Positions 62,473 through 64,000 of a stretch of 64,000 bases of DNA are shown one piece after another. Numbering within the stretch: the stretch's first letter is position 1; every line of letters begins with the position of its first letter. Under the pieces are notes generated by a model. That model was not told the DNA's origin. It searched no databases and saw only the letters and a list, made by a program, of their open reading frames with translations. Source of the stretch: Qipengyuania polymorpha (lineage in GTDB: Bacteria > Pseudomonadota > Alphaproteobacteria > Sphingomonadales > Sphingomonadaceae); assembly GCF_019711435.1 (NCBI RefSeq), contig NZ_JAIGNK010000003.1:372001-436000 (forward strand), given 5' to 3'. The position numbers and the translations under genes were made by a program.

Positions 62473-64000
62473 GTGGGTCTTTCCACGCACAGGAAAGCAA
62501 AAGGCGAAAAGCAGGTCGTTGCCGGTCTCGGCGGCGATGCTGCAATTGCCGAACCTGCGCGCGCCGCTTCCTTCAGCGATATGCGCGACCGCGTCTATTC
62601 GCGGATCGAGAATCTCGACATCGCACCCGACCTTGGCGCGGATATCGGTTCGAAGCGCTGGTTCCGCGGTCTCGGCACATTCGTCGGCCTTTCCGTAGTG
62701 GCGCTGGCCTTCTGGCCCGACTTCGCCCCGCTCGAAGCGGCCTCGCCGCTGCCCGACGATGCACAGGTGCGCAGCGAATACCGCAGCCAGATGATCATGC
62801 CGCTGGGCCTTGGCGCCGATACGGGCCGCCGCATGGGTCCGACCGCGCTGGTCCGCCCGCTCGCCGAAGCGCCCGAGCGCCCGCAGATGCAGCTGCTCGC
62901 CACGCTCGGCCGTGGTGACAGCCTCGAGCGCACACTGATGCGCGCGGGCCTCGCGCGCGGCGAAGCGGACGAGGTGACAAAGCTTATCGGCAGCGCCGTT
63001 TCGCTCGATGACCTCGAGCCGGGCACGCAGATCGATATCACGCTGGGCCGCCGCCCCGAAGCCGGTGCCAAGCGCCCGCTCGACAAGCTCAATTTCCGCG
63101 CGCGTTTCGACCTTGAGCTCAAGGTCGACCGGCAGGGCGATGACGGCCCGCTCAACCTGACCCGCCGCATCATCCGTGTCGACGAGACGCCGCTGCGCAT
63201 TCGCGGGCAGGTGGGCGACAGCCTCTATCGTTCGGCGCGTGCCGCAGGCGCTCCCGCAAGTGCGGTGCAGGCCTATATCAAGGCGCTGGGCACGCAGCTC
63301 GACCTCCAACGCGATGTTCGTGCAGGCGACACTTTCGACATGATCGTGTCGCACCGCCGCGCCGCCACGGGCGAGCGTCAGGCAGGCAAGCTGCTCTTCG
63401 CAGGCCTCGAACGCGGCTCGCGCGGCGGGGTGAACCTGATGCGCTGGGGCGAAGAAGGCGATTTCTACGACGCCGACGGCACGGGCGAGGAAAAGGGCGG
63501 CCTAGTCGCCCCCGTCCCCGGTCGGATGACGTCACGCTACGGCATGCGCCGTCACCCGGTTTTGGGCTATCGCCGCATGCATTCGGGTGTCGATTTCAGG
63601 GCGCGGCACGGAACGCCCATCGTCGCCGTGACCGATGGCCGTGTGACCGGCGCCGGTCGCATGGGCGGCTGCGGTAATGCCGTACGCATTCGGCACAATA
63701 ACGGCATCGACACGCGCTACTGCCACATGAGCCGCATCGCGGTGAACCGCGGGGCGAGCGTGCGGCGGGGGCAGGTCATCGGCTATGTCGGCTCGACCGG
63801 CCTCTCGACCGGCCCGCATCTCCATTACGAGATGTATCGCGGCGGCAAGGCCGTGAATCCGGCTTCGGTCAGCTTCGTGACCCGCAAGCAACTCTCGGGC
63901 AGCGAGTTGGAACGCTTCCGTTCCGCCATGGGTACGCTGCGCGATGTCGAGGAAGGCGCGGCACTTGCCGATCTGGCCCCGACCGCCGAGGAAACCGCCG
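62473..64000 (+). CDS. M23 family peptidase, partial at the window edge
   Basis: At least 509 residues; the gene runs off the window. A cytoplasmic N-terminus, one transmembrane helix (about 68-85, FVGLSVVALAFWPDFAP), a periplasmic region with an OapA/LysM-like stretch, and the LytM domain near residues 350-470: MHSGVDFRARHGTP, GGCGNAVRIRHNNG, and the zinc motif GPHLHYEMY. All zinc ligands are present, so it should cleave peptidoglycan cross-links. The GTG at 62473 is favoured by GAGGGG 6 nt upstream; a GTG at 62425 is an alternative. Confidence 0.88.
   Translation, partial: MGLSTHRKAKGEKQVVAGLGGDAAIAEPARAASFSDMRDRVYSRIENLDIAPDLGADIGSKRWFRGLGTFVGLSVVALAFWPDFAPLEAASPLPDDAQVRSEYRSQMIMPLGLGADTGRRMGPTALVRPLAEAPERPQMQLLATLGRGDSLERTLMRAGLARGEADEVTKLIGSAVSLDDLEPGTQIDITLGRRPEAGAKRPLDKLNFRARFDLELKVDRQGDDGPLNLTRRIIRVDETPLRIRGQVGDSLYRSARAAGAPASAVQAYIKALGTQLDLQRDVRAGDTFDMIVSHRRAATGERQAGKLLFAGLERGSRGGVNLMRWGEEGDFYDADGTGEEKGGLVAPVPGRMTSRYGMRRHPVLGYRRMHSGVDFRARHGTPIVAVTDGRVTGAGRMGGCGNAVRIRHNNGIDTRYCHMSRIAVNRGASVRRGQVIGYVGSTGLSTGPHLHYEMYRGGKAVNPASVSFVTRKQLSGSELERFRSAMGTLRDVEEGAALADLAPTAEETA

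Overview
The window is GC-rich, densely coding chromosomal DNA from an alphaproteobacterium. The best fit is Sphingomonadales of the Erythrobacter type. This placement is an inference from the gene complement: a ThiS-ThiG fusion, two UrcA-family proteins, DUF1491 and DUF6489 proteins, PopZ, and a hemE-linked origin with clustered GANTC sites. I see no rRNA, tRNA, CRISPR array, insertion sequence, integrase or prophage gene. No gene-free stretch exceeds about 300 bases.

Layout. (1) 1-5.8 kb, minus strand: an eight-gene SUF iron-sulfur operon led by an IscR-like Rrf2 regulator with a palindromic operator candidate. Every gene overlaps the next, and two accessory genes sit between sufB and sufC. 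(2) 5.9-13 kb: an AraC-type regulator, an orphan terminator that implies a small RNA or attenuated leader, pyrD, a lipoprotein gamma-glutamyltransferase, an acyl-CoA synthetase, and several unknowns. One unknown has three GANTC sites and a CtrA-type half-site in front of it. (3) 13-18.6 kb: a GNAT protein, thiSG, a MerC protein with a Zur-like site, ctaA, cutA, a Tat-type exported protein, rplM-rpsI. (4) 18.6-25.7 kb: phosphoesterase, lipid-kinase-like protein, tandem UrcA genes, a LytS/LytTR two-component pair, class I fumarase. (5) 25.8-34.8 kb: a pcm-like gene, tolC, popZ, an S9 peptidase, a thioredoxin-like ferredoxin, a CBS protein, an A-type Fe-S carrier, exonuclease III, a SleB hydrolase, DUF1491, a thioesterase.

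(6) 34.8-51.5 kb is the replication-origin neighbourhood, ordered as I recall it for Caulobacter: dnaQ-coaE-aroE-maf-ppsR run left, hemE-hemJ-rho run right, and about 250 bp between ppsR and hemE carry eight GANTC sites, degenerate DnaA boxes and an AT-rich tract. Seven to ten kb further on are mnmE-mnmG-rsmG-parA-parB with four parS sites. Together with popZ at 28 kb, the window holds much of the origin and polar-segregation apparatus. (7) 51.5-64 kb: msrC, a sugar dehydrogenase-like protein, a DmdC-like acyl-CoA dehydrogenase, Sua5, a DUF2807 lipoprotein, CarD/CdnL, a YihY membrane protein, FdxA ferredoxin, an S4 protein, a SUV3-like helicase, and a truncated M23 peptidase.

The most interesting signals are the oriC/GANTC cluster, the parS set embedded in coding sequence, the CtrA/GANTC promoter of an unknown gene, the overlapping SUF operon with its inserted genes, the orphan terminator, the Zur-like site at merC, and a pcm-like gene that appears to lack part of its SAM-binding core.
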